64,000 nt of DNA from Pythium myriotylum (Eukaryota; Oomycota; Peronosporomycetes; Pythiales; Pythiaceae), in contig JALJCQ010000009.1 in NCBI GenBank assembly GCA_023091665.1, positions 1,240,001 to 1,304,000 on the forward strand, read 5' to 3'. Positions 9,272 to 19,820 of this stretch are shown here, in pieces; the stretch's first letter is position 1; the number at the start of each line of letters is the position of its first letter. The translations under genes were made by a program, and so were the position numbers. The notes below the pieces were generated by a model. The model saw nothing but the letters and a program-made list of their open reading frames with translations, made no database searches and was not told where the DNA came from.

Positions 9272-9647
9272 CTGTATTTACTCCAATTGCGAACCCCCCT
9301 GCAATTGTAAACCCCCTAAAATTGCACTCCTGTCCCGTGGACCACCCAGCTTAGAAAACCCTCCCTGAAATAGTACTCCCGTGGGCAGATCCACCAATTT
9401 GCCGCGGGGGCACATCCTCCGATGTGAGTTCCGAAACGCAAGTTCACCAACGAGAAGTAGCTCGATGCCATCGCTCAAGCAGCGGCCACCTCCATCCGCG
9501 CGGGATCGAACCACTGGCCTCTTCCATGAGAACTGGTAGGCCGACCAGCAACCGCATGAGGTTACAAACCCCTCCCAAAAATAGTACATCTGTTCGTGGA
9601 GGGCTTACTAAGGACTAAGCCCGGGTTCGCAATTGGAGTAAATACAG
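9272..9647. mobile_element. 376-bp MITE with TA target site duplication
   Basis: The ends are perfect inverted repeats of 25 bp (starting CTGTATTTACTCCAATTGCG), flanked by TA at 9270-9271 and 9648-9649, as in Tc1/mariner non-autonomous elements. Inside, on the minus strand, a GGTTCGATCCC stretch at about 9502-9512 resembles a Pol III B box, so a tRNA-like piece may be captured. No open frame of note starts inside. Confidence 0.85.
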
Positions 9648-10422
9648 TAATTACAGTTAAAACGTTTTTACAAGTTTGTCATTTCTGGTGCCAAAAGCGC
9701 GTGTCCGCACGTTGGAGTGCACATTTGCATGCCGGATCGGCAATCTTCAGAACGAGTGGACCTGGTGTCTCCTCCTGCCGAGTTACCGATCTGCAAGAGC
9801 GCAAGCAAGAGTCAATGACAAAGCCACTCGGTACCCCTCGAGTCGTGGGAACCAAACGTTCGCAGTCTCTGCTCGAGACTTGGCGGAAAGAGAGAATGGG
9901 ACAGCCTGCTTCCCACGCGCGCCAGCAGTTCGTCGAACTGACACCAGACCAACTGCGACGGCTTACGTGCGACCCGGTCGATCCCAAGAAGCCGCTTCTT
10001 TGTGTCCACTGCATGCGGACGTATACTAGCCGCCAGCCTGCACTGCACTGGTTTCCGGCACGAGCTGACTCACTCACACGCCACATACTGGAGTGTCCGG
10101 GGTACTTTGCAATGTTTACCGCTCCAGTCGCTGAACAATCTTCTCGGTCTACCAATGGGTCCACGTCACCACCTTTTGTGAATGGCCAAAACGCACAGCT
10201 ATTATCTCCTTCCTCAGCAAGACTCGAGCGTGAGGTATTCTGAGCTTCTCCGCCGCCCAGGTCGCGGCACGTTCCCCCATCTGCCGTTATGGCTCCCGCA
10301 CAGCGTGGGCTAGCTGTTCCTGTTGTGGCACACACACGACGAGCAACCTCCCAAGTGGAACTTCGCAAAAAAAAGCAGACGAGAATTGACAACTAATTCG
10401 CCGCCAGCAACTCATGCGACTA

Positions 10423-12380
10423 CCTCCTCTGTTCCAAAATATAAGCGGTCGCCAGTATTAAGCCTGTCCCAAAATATAAGCGTTAAGTACGATTTATGTG
10501 TCTGAAGCGTTCGCAATCGAACCACCAATCGAACTTAAGAATTGTTCAGCCTTGCTGAAGATACGTGGGCTGCACTGCAACGACCTCGGCAGAAGGCCGT
10601 TGCGAGAGATGGGAGGTCAAGTACTTTTTGCAGCCGTCCACGTTCATCGCGGCTTGGAGGACGGACTGGAACGTCAAGAAAACCTTGTCGATTGACTGGA
10701 AGGAGAGTTGCCTGTTCGCCTCGTCGACGTTGTCCAAGAGCTGATCGATTGTTCTCGCTTGTTTCTTGTGGTGTAGTGACTGTAGTGAAGCAAAAAAGCC
10801 GAAGTCAAGGGCGTTAGAATCGGGAGAGTTCGCTGGCTGCGGACGAATGCCGATGTCCCATCCACTGTAACGAGGCTGGCCTCGTTACGTCACGTACACT
10901 GTGGAGCAGTGTAGGAAGCGCGCAACACAGGGACTTGTGTTGAATCAGGCAAATGGGAAACTGAATTTATGGATTAGGAAACCTAGAAAAACCTACTCTT
11001 TGTATATAAAACCTCGCAGATCTGCCCTCGGATTTCTGCCATCCACTCAATCACAAGACCCTAACGTGATTGGTGGGAAATCGGGATAATATCGTAGGAT
11101 ATTATCCAATCAGGAGACATCGCAACCAGATGGGTTCACGATGTTCCTATCGGACACCATTGACATGGGTCCGTACTATGTAATGGGCACACCCCGTTAC
11201 ATCCACCGTCGGCATAGGCCGCAAGAACCCCCGGATCATTTTCAGTCACGTGGGGCTTGGCGTTGTCGTGTTGGAGAATCACACGCTTGCCGGAACCCGC
11301 CGGTTACACCGCCTTGATTTGTGGGGGCACCATCGTGCAGATTGCACGGCGGTAGATTTCTCTATCGACCGTGAACGTCTTCATCTCGAGCGTGCCGGCT
11401 TGCCGATTATTACTCGATCGTTTCGCAGGCTCGTACACGACGAAAGGCCACAAACCAATCTCACCATCCCACAGACGATGGTTCTTCACCTCCCAACACG
11501 GGCGGGCCACGGCAACGAGGAACATCACCTTAATAATGTGGTTCTTGTTCTTGATCGTGAGATAGGGAACTTTTTCAGTTTCTGAGAACTAAAAACGTTG
11601 CTTCACTTTCGTCAGATAGAACCATTTCTCATCAAGATGAACGTACTCCAGCATGGCATCAAAATGGAGATCACCGCGGGGACTGGGACAGACGAAGCGA
11701 AGAGCAAACTTTACACGAGCAACACGCTAGTCATCGGTGAGAAGCGGCTTCACATGAGCTGTATGGCAATGAAAAACGCCGGCACGGAAGTAGTTGTGGA
11801 GCGTAGATTCAGCGAGACCGAAGGCATTCGCTAAAGTACGAATCTCAGTCCTCTCTTCGAGAGGAATGCATACAGCATGGTTGAGATCATGGCAGAACTC
11901 CTCCGTCATGCGCGACTTGCGGCCGCTGCGGCCCTTCCTCCCGCTCTCGTAGTTGATGGAACAGCCGTTTTTGATGTCCTAAACCGCCCGCCGCCACAAT
12001 CGCGCGATCTGGTCATCACTACACTCGTTGGCGCGGGCGCACTCTTTGATGGAGCCGACGGGCGGCACTAGCTCGACGCTGATGGAGAGCAGGAACGCTA
12101 CGGATACTGCGCACTGCGTGGGACGGAGGTTTCTTCGCTTCTGTCGTGTTGACGCGGCCGTTAGCTCCTTTTTAAGTGGGTCAAACCGAAAATGGGCCGA
12201 GGGCGCGAAGTTTGAGTGGTTATATCTTCGAAACCACGGCGCCAAAGTGCGCGCGAAAAGTACCAGAAAAACCGCAAAGAATTCAGCTTTATTTTAAGCC
12301 AATCAGATCAGCAACAGAGCGTCATTGGCGCTTAATCGGAATTTTATGTTGGAACCGCTCATATTTTGGGACAGAGGAGG
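10423..12380 (-). mobile_element. Tc1/mariner element (1,958 bp) inserted in the hAT pseudogene
   Basis: The ends read CCTCCTCTGTTCCAAAATAT and, inverted, CCTCCTCTGTCCCAAAATAT. Both are flanked by TA (10421-10422, 12381-12382), giving a textbook mariner/Stowaway-type target duplication. A second, direct copy of the CTGTCCCAAAATATAAGCG motif lies 41 bp inside the left end (10466-10484). The cargo is a decayed transposase on the minus strand (separate entry). Confidence 0.9.
10546..12245 (-). pseudogene. Mariner-type DDD transposase, decayed
   Basis: Read on the minus strand in shifting frames. The N-terminal helix-turn-helix region is at 11979-12245 (ending NECSDDQIARLWRRAV), a second at 11727-11909 (TLANAFGLAESTLHNYFRAG, HTAHVKPLLTDD). 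The catalytic triad follows as YVHLDEKWFYLT near 11612-11655, LQHDNAKPHVTEN near 11240-11282, and ANSPDSNALDFGFF near 10795-10835. The C-terminal end is at 10546-10737 (FQSIDKVFLTFQSVLQAAMN). Order and spacing fit a mariner-like transposase with Asp as third catalytic residue. Frameshifts and stops between the blocks show it is dead, though terminal repeats are kept. Confidence 0.85.
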
Positions 12381-13346
12381 TACGAAGAACTGTACCAGTT
12401 GTGACTTCGTCAGTTTCAAATCGATAATGGTCTCCCCGATAGTTTTATCTCAAAGAAAAGCACGCGTCGATTCTTCACGCTGCTTAAACCCCACCTACCG
12501 AAACCGAAAGGACTCGGTGGAAAAAAAAAATTGAACCGATTTGGAACTGAATCAATCGACGAGGAAAAGCCGCTTTGCAAGTTGCCCAGGACACGACCGA
12601 CGGATTTTGTCTGACGTGTGGCAGAACATTCAAAGGCCTCATTTAATGGGCTGCCAATTATCGATTTTCGGAACTGTGGCTACCTTTGATTTCAAGTCAG
12701 TCGGATCCCGTCACGTTGTCCTCGCGGTAGCCTATCAGATAGAGATTATCATGAAAACATTTTTCGCTGACGCGTGTAAGTTCGGGGCCGTCATCACAGA
12801 CAACGCTCGTCAATACGCTCGAGCGCGATGTACTCTTCAACCCCCATGGCCCGATCTGGTGTTCCTGTTTTTGCTAAGGACATGCGATCAACAACCTTGT
12901 GGAGGCTGTTTTGAAGACGTCATTTGGGACGATTGCGAGCGATGCCACCTCGATTGCCAATGCACTCACGATTCTCCGATCTCGACGCCAAAACCGGCGA
13001 TGTACAAACTTTCACGCGCACTGAAATCAGTGTCCGAGGTATGGAGTGAGTTTACCACTGATATCGCCCGGGACCCTCTGTGCAGCACCTCGAGCAGTAC
13101 GTATCATCGTGGCGGCTTGATGAAGCAGAGCGAAAGTGTTTTAACAGGAGGCATGTCTAATATGACTCAATCTGACAACTAGCCGACAGAAGTGGTGTGA
13201 GAGAGTGTGAGGTCGTCGCAGTGCTGGACGCCGCTTGGACTGAACGGATGGGCTTAGATGCGTTCATAAAGGAGCTGAAGGAAATCGAAGCCGATAGCGT
13301 ATACGATGCAGCCATAGTTGACGTGGGGCACGGATACAACACATAA

Positions 13347-14253
13347 TTCTCTGTAACACTTTACAATGAAGGTGGAATTGGCACTTGGGCGAGCTGCTAT
13401 GGACCACTACTATACAATTTTCAAGATACCAATACCTTTCACAATACATAAATTAACTGCAATACGGGATTTTTATCTATTCAAGAAGCATACCCCTCTC
13501 AAACCAATTTTTCTGAGCAAACCTGCGAACAAATTTAAGTTTGCTGTTTTGCGAAAATTTATACAAATATGGGAAAGTGATCTCGACAGAGCTGGTAGTT
13601 CTCCTTCGGAGCAATGCCAGTATAATACCTTTCAGGTTCTCACTAAGGGTGGACGCTAACGACCGTGCTTGCCACGGCAGGAGATTGAGGGTTCGGGGAA
13701 GCAGATCACTGTTCATTGAAAGGACCACGCATGCCTCGGCACAAGCCCACATGAAACTTTGCAAAATAAACCGGTATCACATCGGTATTTTGGGGGCCAT
13801 CACACGGGCAAATGAGCTGCAGAATCAAGTCACTAAAATTGTGTCCTTAAGACGGGGCTCGGCTGGTATTTTTCACATGCAGTCATGTAAACTACATCCA
13901 AACCATCAAGCAAATCGTGTTGACTCGGAAAAGAGGATTTGCTTGTGCTTGGTACTTACACCTAACCACGAAATCCGGCGACCAATCAAATCGCTCCATT
14001 TTTGCCTCGGCAAAGCAAAAGTGGTCGTTAGCGTCGACCCTAAAGATACACCCACTTTTGTTTTAAACAACTTGAAGTTTATGACAACTCACTTGTACTG
14101 TATGGGGCAGTGCGGACCACATATGAACCAAACAGGAACTGGAAGTGCCCAGTATTCAGAACCACCCGGTGGGCGATAACAGGCTCGTTTAAGACGAAAC
14201 GAAGCATCGCTGCATCATTTGGGTGACTCGTTCGTCTGTGGTAACGCGGTCGG
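13347..14253. other. No recognised gene
   Basis: An open frame at 13541-14179 on the + strand has no domain I recognise and atypical composition. The stretch sits between two transposon relics and is most likely more decayed mobile DNA. Confidence 0.4.
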
Positions 14254-15656
14254 CTAAAACTGGGGCCGAGCCGTGCACACAACAGACCTTGATCCTTGAT
14301 TCGAGTGGCAGCAACTTACCACTGACGTCAACAGGCCGTGAAAATCGCTGTGGCCTGGACCGTGGGCGCTCTGAACTCCGGAGTCGGGAGGGGAGGGGGG
14401 GGGGGGGGGGGGAGAGAGAGACCAAGGGGTCGTGAATCCCTTGGTTTTCCGGCTCTGGTGGCTGCGTGTAGATCGAGGACACGCGGCCGTCCGGTCAAGC
14501 GCAGAGCCGATCGGATCAACCTCAACACGGTTGTGCCGGATGCGTAAGGTGTCGTACAAATGTGCTTGATGCTCAAACATTTCGTCGTGGTGGATACGTA
14601 GGTTACACTTGATCTTGGCTTTGAGAACGCTGAAGCAACCTTCGATAGGGTTGCACATCGGAGAGTATGACCCAAGTCGAAGCAGCACTAAGTCATATCC
14701 ACCCTCGACGCGAGCTTCCGTTTGGTTGTGGGCGGGAGCATTATTAAACACAATCACGATCTTCTTATCCGCGTAGTTGGCGAGATACTCGTCGGATGCC
14801 TTGACAGTCATAAATCTCCTGGACGAATGCTGCCTTTTGCTCCATTTTGATCGATCCCCGTTGGCTCTCGGACAGGATGACACCTCCTACTGTCGACACA
14901 GCACACTGGATCTGCAGATTCGGACCCTTCGACGGTGGCTGCGTGAAAATGGCGCGCCTTTCTTAATGGCTCGCCTTTCTTAGAGCGGCCCTGCATCCGG
15001 GCGCAGTACAGATTGAAATTAGTCTCGTCGTAGTACACAATGTAGTCGCCATCCGCGATATCCTGTTGAAGCTTTTTTGCAAACTCCTGTCTCTTCTTCT
15101 TGTTGACCTCATTGTTACACGTCACAGGTTCAATTCACACCTACAGTACACTCCATACACAAAACTTGAGAACTCGCTGACACGCTCGTGAGACAGCATA
15201 CCTTACCTTCTTCACCGTGTACAGAGCACCACAAAGGTAGCGACTAACTGTACTCTGCGAGATACGTACGTTGTAGTCTAAGAGTACGATGTTGCTGATC
15301 TCGAGCAGCGTAAGAGTACAGTCGTCGTCGATGTAACGTTCGAGTGCCTCCACAATCTCTGGGCTGACCTTGGTGCGTTTACCGCGGGCACCACCACGCC
15401 GCTTGTGGACGACGGTACCGCGCTGAACTAAACGCCATGCTTTCGAATCACTAATACCATTGTGCTTGGTGATGACCTTCCAATTGGCGCCATTGTCGAA
15501 TGCCTCGAGCACACGCAACTCGGCAGAAATGTCACGCTTTCTTCTTTCCTTGGGCAACTCAAAACAAAGAATGGCGCGACAACTTTGATGTAGCGGGACC
15601 GGTTCCCCGCGGACTTTCCCGGAATTCCCCATCTGTGTGGGACCGGGAACTGTCAA
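14254..15656 (-). pseudogene. Tc1/IS630-like DDE transposase pseudogene
   Basis: Read on the minus strand. The N-terminal helix-turn-helix part lies at 15141-15656 (RRGGARGKRTKVSPEIVEAL, then LLDYNVRISQSTVSRYLCGA). The first catalytic block is near 15020-15060 (DYIVYYDETNFNLYCARMQG). The second is near 14740-14760, where the expected Asp is Asn (IVFNNAPAHNQ). The third is near 14640 (SPMCNPIEGCFSVLKAKI), with 33 residues between the second and third positions, close to the DD34E spacing of Tc1. Frame changes between 15125 and 14883, and the lost second Asp, mean it is inactive. No terminal repeats were found. Confidence 0.8.
14391..14424. repeat. Poly-G / GA tract
   Basis: A run of about 20 G follows short G clusters and leads into GAGAGAGA. 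It lies within the tail of the Tc1-like pseudogene and has strong quadruplex potential. Confidence 0.85.
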
Positions 15657-16900
15657 GAACCACTGTGGTTCTTTAGGATAGGTCTAAAGTTGTGTACTAC
15701 ACACTAGCTGGGTATTTATACCCAGTTTCCGGTTGTGCCACACTAATAGTACCGGGAAATGCGGTACCTCACTCTACTGGCGAATATTACCAGCCAGTTA
15801 GAGATTTCAGGGAAGTCCTGGTATATTACCGGTTCTAGCGGAAAACTACCGTTAGTTTCGTGTGTGCCATTAGCCGTCCGTACTGGTCCGCGAACCCATT
15901 GGAATCTGATTCGCACCCCCCGGTACCTCCTCGATTCTGGTCTAGTAAACAGTTTCTCCCGGTTATAAGAGGGACGGGGCAACCGGCCCACCCTCCGTAA
16001 TAGACTTCCTCTTTTGCCTTGTCAGCTCCAAGTCTTCGGGCCTACAACAGCAGTTGTATCGGCGGCCACCTCGACATCCCGGTTCTCTAAGGTACTGGCT
16101 GTGTGTTGGAGTGCTCAGGCGGTGTGTACTGCGTGTGTGTGCGTTGCCCTGTGAGTCGTGGAGCCGATCAAGTGACTGGGTGAACCGGTTTCCTGGTTCG
16201 ATAACCTAAGGGAAGTGGCTCAGGCCACGGACTGAGGGTTTTTATAGTGTGGTGGCGAGCTGTATTAACTGGGAAACCCGGTAATACATTCTATTGTATT
16301 TGTCTTTGTTGCGTTCGCTCCGGTCTGGGACCGGTTGCTTGAACTGGTTGATCGCTCCGTACCGTCACAGTCCCCCCTTTTCCCTTGCATTTCCGGAGTA
16401 TCTGAAGGTTCTGGCAACCGGTTTGCCTACCAAGACAGCATCGGGTAGCGGGTCATTTCCTCTATTACCCAGCTTCTGAAGAACCGTCAAAGGGTACACA
16501 ACGTGAGGTGCTAGCCGGGTGAGCATTCTATCTCGCTTGCGCTAGTCATCTTTGGATATCTGCGTGGAGAAAGCTTTGCCCACCTTCTGCGATCGCTTTT
16601 TGCCTGCTATTGCAACCGGGTTAGTCTGTCGTGACTGAACCGGAATCGCAGCAGCAGCAGAGCGTGAGCAGCTAAGTTTGGCAAGTGTTTCCCGGCTCCT
16701 AGCGCTACCCCTTCGCTAGTTGGAGCCGGGTGGATTGTCAAAAACGTACGACCGCTACATCACACAACAGTGGCGCTGCGCCAAAGCAAACAAACGCAGC
16801 TCAACCACTCAGTCCCGGTGGCTGAGAACAGCTCGAGACAGTCCCGCAATCTCCCGCCCTTTCCTCCCGCCAAAAACGTTTCACTTTGATTGGGGATTTT
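15657..16900. other. CCGGT-rich non-coding stretch, possible solo LTR
   Basis: No gene is visible. The stretch is thick with CCGGT/ACCGG words (more than ten between 15,730 and 16,430), and has TATA-like spots (TTTATACCC near 15716, TTATAAGAG near 15962). It could be bounded by TG at 15651 and CA near 16489 as a solitary LTR of about 840 bp, but I find no target site duplication or primer-binding site, so this is only a suggestion. Confidence 0.3.
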
Positions 16901-17099
16901 TTCATTTTGATTGCAAACCTTAAAATATTATTTTGTCCCGCCTAGAAACGGAATATATCAGTTTCATTTTGGTTGCAAGCCTTTTCATTTTGACCGGGCA
17001 AAGGTGTATAACTGCTTCTGGCTCATTTGTGACAGCAGCTCGTACTTTTCTGGCGTAGGCCCGACACGATGGCTGTGCAAAGACCTCGTGCAAGCACAG

Positions 17100-17603
17100 C
17101 GGGTGGTTAGGAAACTGTGCTGTCATAATCGTTGCGTCTTGAACGAGCACATCCCTTGGAGTAAGAAGCAGTGTCGCAAAGCCTTGGCAAGCAATATCGT
17201 TGACAAGGTGGCTCTTCTTTCAAACCGCTGCTTGCGGAAAAACCGCTTGCACAAGCGATTCTGGTGCGGGTACGATTGCTCTTTTCAAGAAAAAGCTTCC
17301 CCCTGCAGGGTTGAAACCTGCAAGTGCTCCTGTAGAGTGTACGTCCCGTTATCATTTCTCAACCGCACGCATCAACTTCATGCACTCCGTGTGGGCGATG
17401 CATCTGTAGACGAATTTACCATGCTTTCCTCCGTGGTTACGGAAAAAGGAGTAGGATCCACCAGCAGTCAATTCCATCGCGCCAAGTGCGTCGGCTTTCG
17501 TGCTGTGCGTGGGCACATGGTCGTAGCGACGTGCGGAGAACTCCACCTTGCTCTCGCATCAACGACAGGGACAAGTTCGTCTATAGTCATCACTGAGAAC
17601 TGA
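17100..17603 (-). pseudogene. Mutator-like transposase N-terminal fragment (tentative)
   Basis: On the minus strand 17352-17546 reads GGSYSFFRNHGGKHGKFVYR followed by CIAHTECMKLMRAVEK, and continues in another frame to NRTRTRIACASGF and RSRRNDYDSTVS near 17107-17260. The FFRNH..KFVYRC..H..C..LMR pattern resembles the zinc-binding entry domain of oomycete Mutator-like transposases as I remember them. Frames are broken and no catalytic part is present. Confidence 0.4.
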
Positions 17604-18284
17604 GAAGTGCGACCAAGAGGAGAATCGCCCTGACCAACTTGCAACTTGGTGACCAAGCTGCAGTCGTGCCCTGTCTGCCAATATAAATGTATTATCAAAT
17701 TGTTGTTTACATAAAAAAATTGTTTTTAACAAAAAATCCACGAGTCAAGTAGGACTTAAACACTGTTTTTCGGAGTTGGACCTCCCAGTGCGAAATCCGG
17801 AAATGCGCAAAGAAATCCGGAGGTGGCACTAAACGATAGCAGACAGCAAGGCGATCAAGAATATCCAACTTACACTTCCACCCGATGCATGGTTGTCGAG
17901 AGAATGAATTGTGTGCACCGTCACCAGGTGGCATGTGAAGAGCACTTCCATCTCGTGACTAGGGCTAGGTCCATCTCGTTGACAGCTGTTCCACCTCACA
18001 TGAACTGCAACTTCTCATGTATTATCGATTCTTACCGGTACTGGAATAGTCCACTGCGAGACTGCTGCAACTGCGGCAAGTCGGTCGACGGCCAAAAACC
18101 ACTCGAGGCACTCCACGTCGCTCAAGCACCTTGGGCACGAGCAACTGGGTCACGGCCACACACCAGAGGACGATGAAGACGACGATGAAGAGGACGACGC
18201 GAATGACGATGCGGACGACGGCTGCGGCTGCGGTGCTGACTGCGGCCACGACGAGGACGGACCGCATCTGCTCCACATGAGGCC
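17604..18284. other. No recognised gene; acidic low-complexity end
   Basis: At 17737-17755 there is one more copy (inverted, single arm) of the ATCCACGAGTCAAGTAG core seen in the palindromes. From 18150 an Asp/Glu-rich reading (EDDEDDDEEDDANDDADDG) runs into the CENP-B-like fragment. It is probably the true upstream part of that gene, which copy 2 lacks. Confidence 0.4.
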
Positions 18285-18331
18285 CGGCGAACCACTCGCC
18301 GTCGTCGGACGCGTCGTCCTCGCACGGCGGT

Positions 18332-18794
18332 ATGCGCACCAGCGGCAGCAGCAAGAGCAAGCGCGTGGTGCTGTCAATCCACGAGAAGCAGCAGGTGCTC
18401 CAGCGGCTGGACATGGGCGAGCAGCCGGTGGTCGCGCGACTTTGGCACCAGCCGGCAGGAGGTCTCGAACATCAAGAAGAACCGCGCGCGGATCCTCGTG
18501 TTCCGCCTCGACGCCACACACCTCTCGAGCCTGCGCCGCAAGACGCTCAAGGCCACGACCGAGTACCACTGGAGCGTGGAGCAGGAGCTCAACCGCTGGC
18601 CCATCCACCAGCGCAGGCTCGGCCGCGGCGTCTCGCCCGACGCGCGCGTGCACAAGGCGACCGACGTGTTCATGCAGGACGCGGCCGACGACCTGACTCA
18701 ATTCACGCTCAGTCACTGCAAGTTCGGAGCTTTTGTGCTAAAGTTCCGCAATCTGATCGGCATCAAGCTGTACGCTCGTGAGATGGGGAGCTGA
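18332..18794 (+). pseudogene. CENP-B/psq-type (pogo-like) transposase fragment, copy 1
   Basis: The N-terminal helix-turn-helix reads SKSKRVVLSIHEKQQVLQRL, DMGEQPVVAR. It then continues after a one-base frame change near 18437 as DFGTSRQEVSNIKKNRARIL, matching the psq-like DNA-binding domain of CENP-B and pogo/Tigger transposases. The second helix region follows at 18510-18690 (TTEYHWSVEQELNRW, DARVHKATDVFMQDAADDL). A DDE catalytic part is absent. The same frameshift is present in copy 2, so it predates the duplication. Confidence 0.65.
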
Positions 18795-18913
18795 AGCGGC
18801 GATTACTGATTTCCATCACTCTCGGATGTGGTATCTGCTTGTTGTTCGAGCAACTTTACTGAGCGCAACACTGCCTCTGGGCTCATTGACCACGACTTTC
18901 CCCATCTGCTCGG

Positions 18914-18951
18914 AACTCGTGGAGATTCGTCGCGACGAATCTCCACGAGTT
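18914..18951. repeat. 38-bp perfect palindrome, copy 1
   Basis: Two 19-bp arms with no loop, centred on GTCGCGAC. The arm begins AACTCGTGGAG, sharing ACTCGTGGA with the foldbacks at 9002-9087 and 25432-25474. It lies about 900 bp downstream of the 1,210-codon transposase gene. Confidence 0.95.
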
Positions 18952-19135
18952 TCCTAGTGATCGTGAGGCACGGTGGCCACCAGCTATTGCGCTGGTGCTG
19001 AAATACTGTGGACTCACTGAGTACCCACCGAAGTTAGCTCTTTTGGGACTGCAGGGGCTGTCGCTCACCGGGAATGAGATATTATAATAGTGATGCTTCC
19101 AGCAAAGGCAATCGAGACGCCGGACTGTAATCCAT

Positions 19136-19432
19136 ATGGCTGTGCGAGGAAATCCGATCCCCCAACTAATACCAGAAGACGTTGACATCTCCGAAGTGAC
19201 AATATGGTTGTTTTATCTTGACTCGTCTAACATTGCAATTCTGCCTCCGTGGATGACCGACGAAGCGTTTTGGGAGCGAGAAGGAGCCGTGACTGCCGGA
19301 AGAACTCCACTGTGTGAAGCCATTCTCAAAGCCAACCAGAGCGAGAGAGATTCTCAGCCGTGGATATCCCGGATCGACTCCACGAAGATCGAAGAGCTTG
19401 GGCTTATCCTCTTTCTGTGGACGAGAGAATAA
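19136..19432 (+). CDS. Hypothetical 98-residue protein, copy 1
   Basis: An ATG-started frame (MAVRGNPIPQLIPEDVDISE to LILFLWTRE) of ordinary amino acid composition. No domain is recognised. It sits between the palindrome and the large transposase gene, and may be an extra reading frame of the same mobile element or a chance frame. It is fully kept in copy 2. Confidence 0.25.
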   Translation: MAVRGNPIPQLIPEDVDISEVTIWLFYLDSSNIAILPPWMTDEAFWEREGAVTAGRTPLCEAILKANQSERDSQPWISRIDSTKIEELGLILFLWTRE

Positions 19433-19820
19433 ATGAGGTCCAGTAATGGTCAAATACACCCAGGAAGCCACGAAGTTGAGAGCACTCATTCTCGGCTTCT
19501 AGCACGCGCCTCGACGCACTCCTATTGCGAAGTAAATTGAAGGCACATGACGTTGACGTGTGTGTATCAGCTCTGTTTGCAGTAGCAGTTAGATATCGAG
19601 ACCTCTGGTGTTCATGATTGGGCGAGATTCCTTTCCCCTGCTCTACGCACTTTGAAACAAGTCAGGAGAGTTTGAATGTACACTTCTGGTCGTTCCGAAG
19701 ACCAGTGGGCTTACCCGCTTCGTGTTTCTCATGTTTGCCGCCGTGAACGAACTTGTGTTGTGCTCATAGATAATGAAGCGCAAACGCAGCTGACGGACCG
19801 TTCCTTCGTCAGCTGACCAT

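Larger units (their letters stand above)
9815..13346 (+). pseudogene. hAT-type transposase pseudogene, split by a mariner insertion
   Basis: The 5' part (9815-10243) starts MTKPLGTPRV and encodes a BED-like zinc finger: LLCVHCMRTY, then SLTRHILECPGY. After the inserted element at 10423-12380 the reading continues. Sequence across the empty site joins to a segment near 12420-12490 reading GLPDSFISKKS and RRFFTLLKPH, the usual hAT stretch before the catalytic domain. The core follows at 12541-13182 with VWQNIQRPHLMGCQLSIFG and FGAVITDNARQYARA (DxW... and VTDNA motifs). The frame ends near 13346 with no clear C-terminal dimerisation motif. Several frameshifts and stops make it inactive. Family assignment rests on these motifs only. 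Confidence 0.7.

Noticed and set aside
15651..16489. Complete LTR with TG...CA ends
   Set aside because: The flanking bases do not match as a target site duplication and no second LTR or primer-binding site is visible, so it is kept only as a low-confidence remark.
18022..18716. Minus-strand Ala/Ser/Arg-rich frames across the CENP-B-like fragment
   Set aside because: GC-rich antisense frames; the plus strand carries a recognisable psq-type helix-turn-helix.
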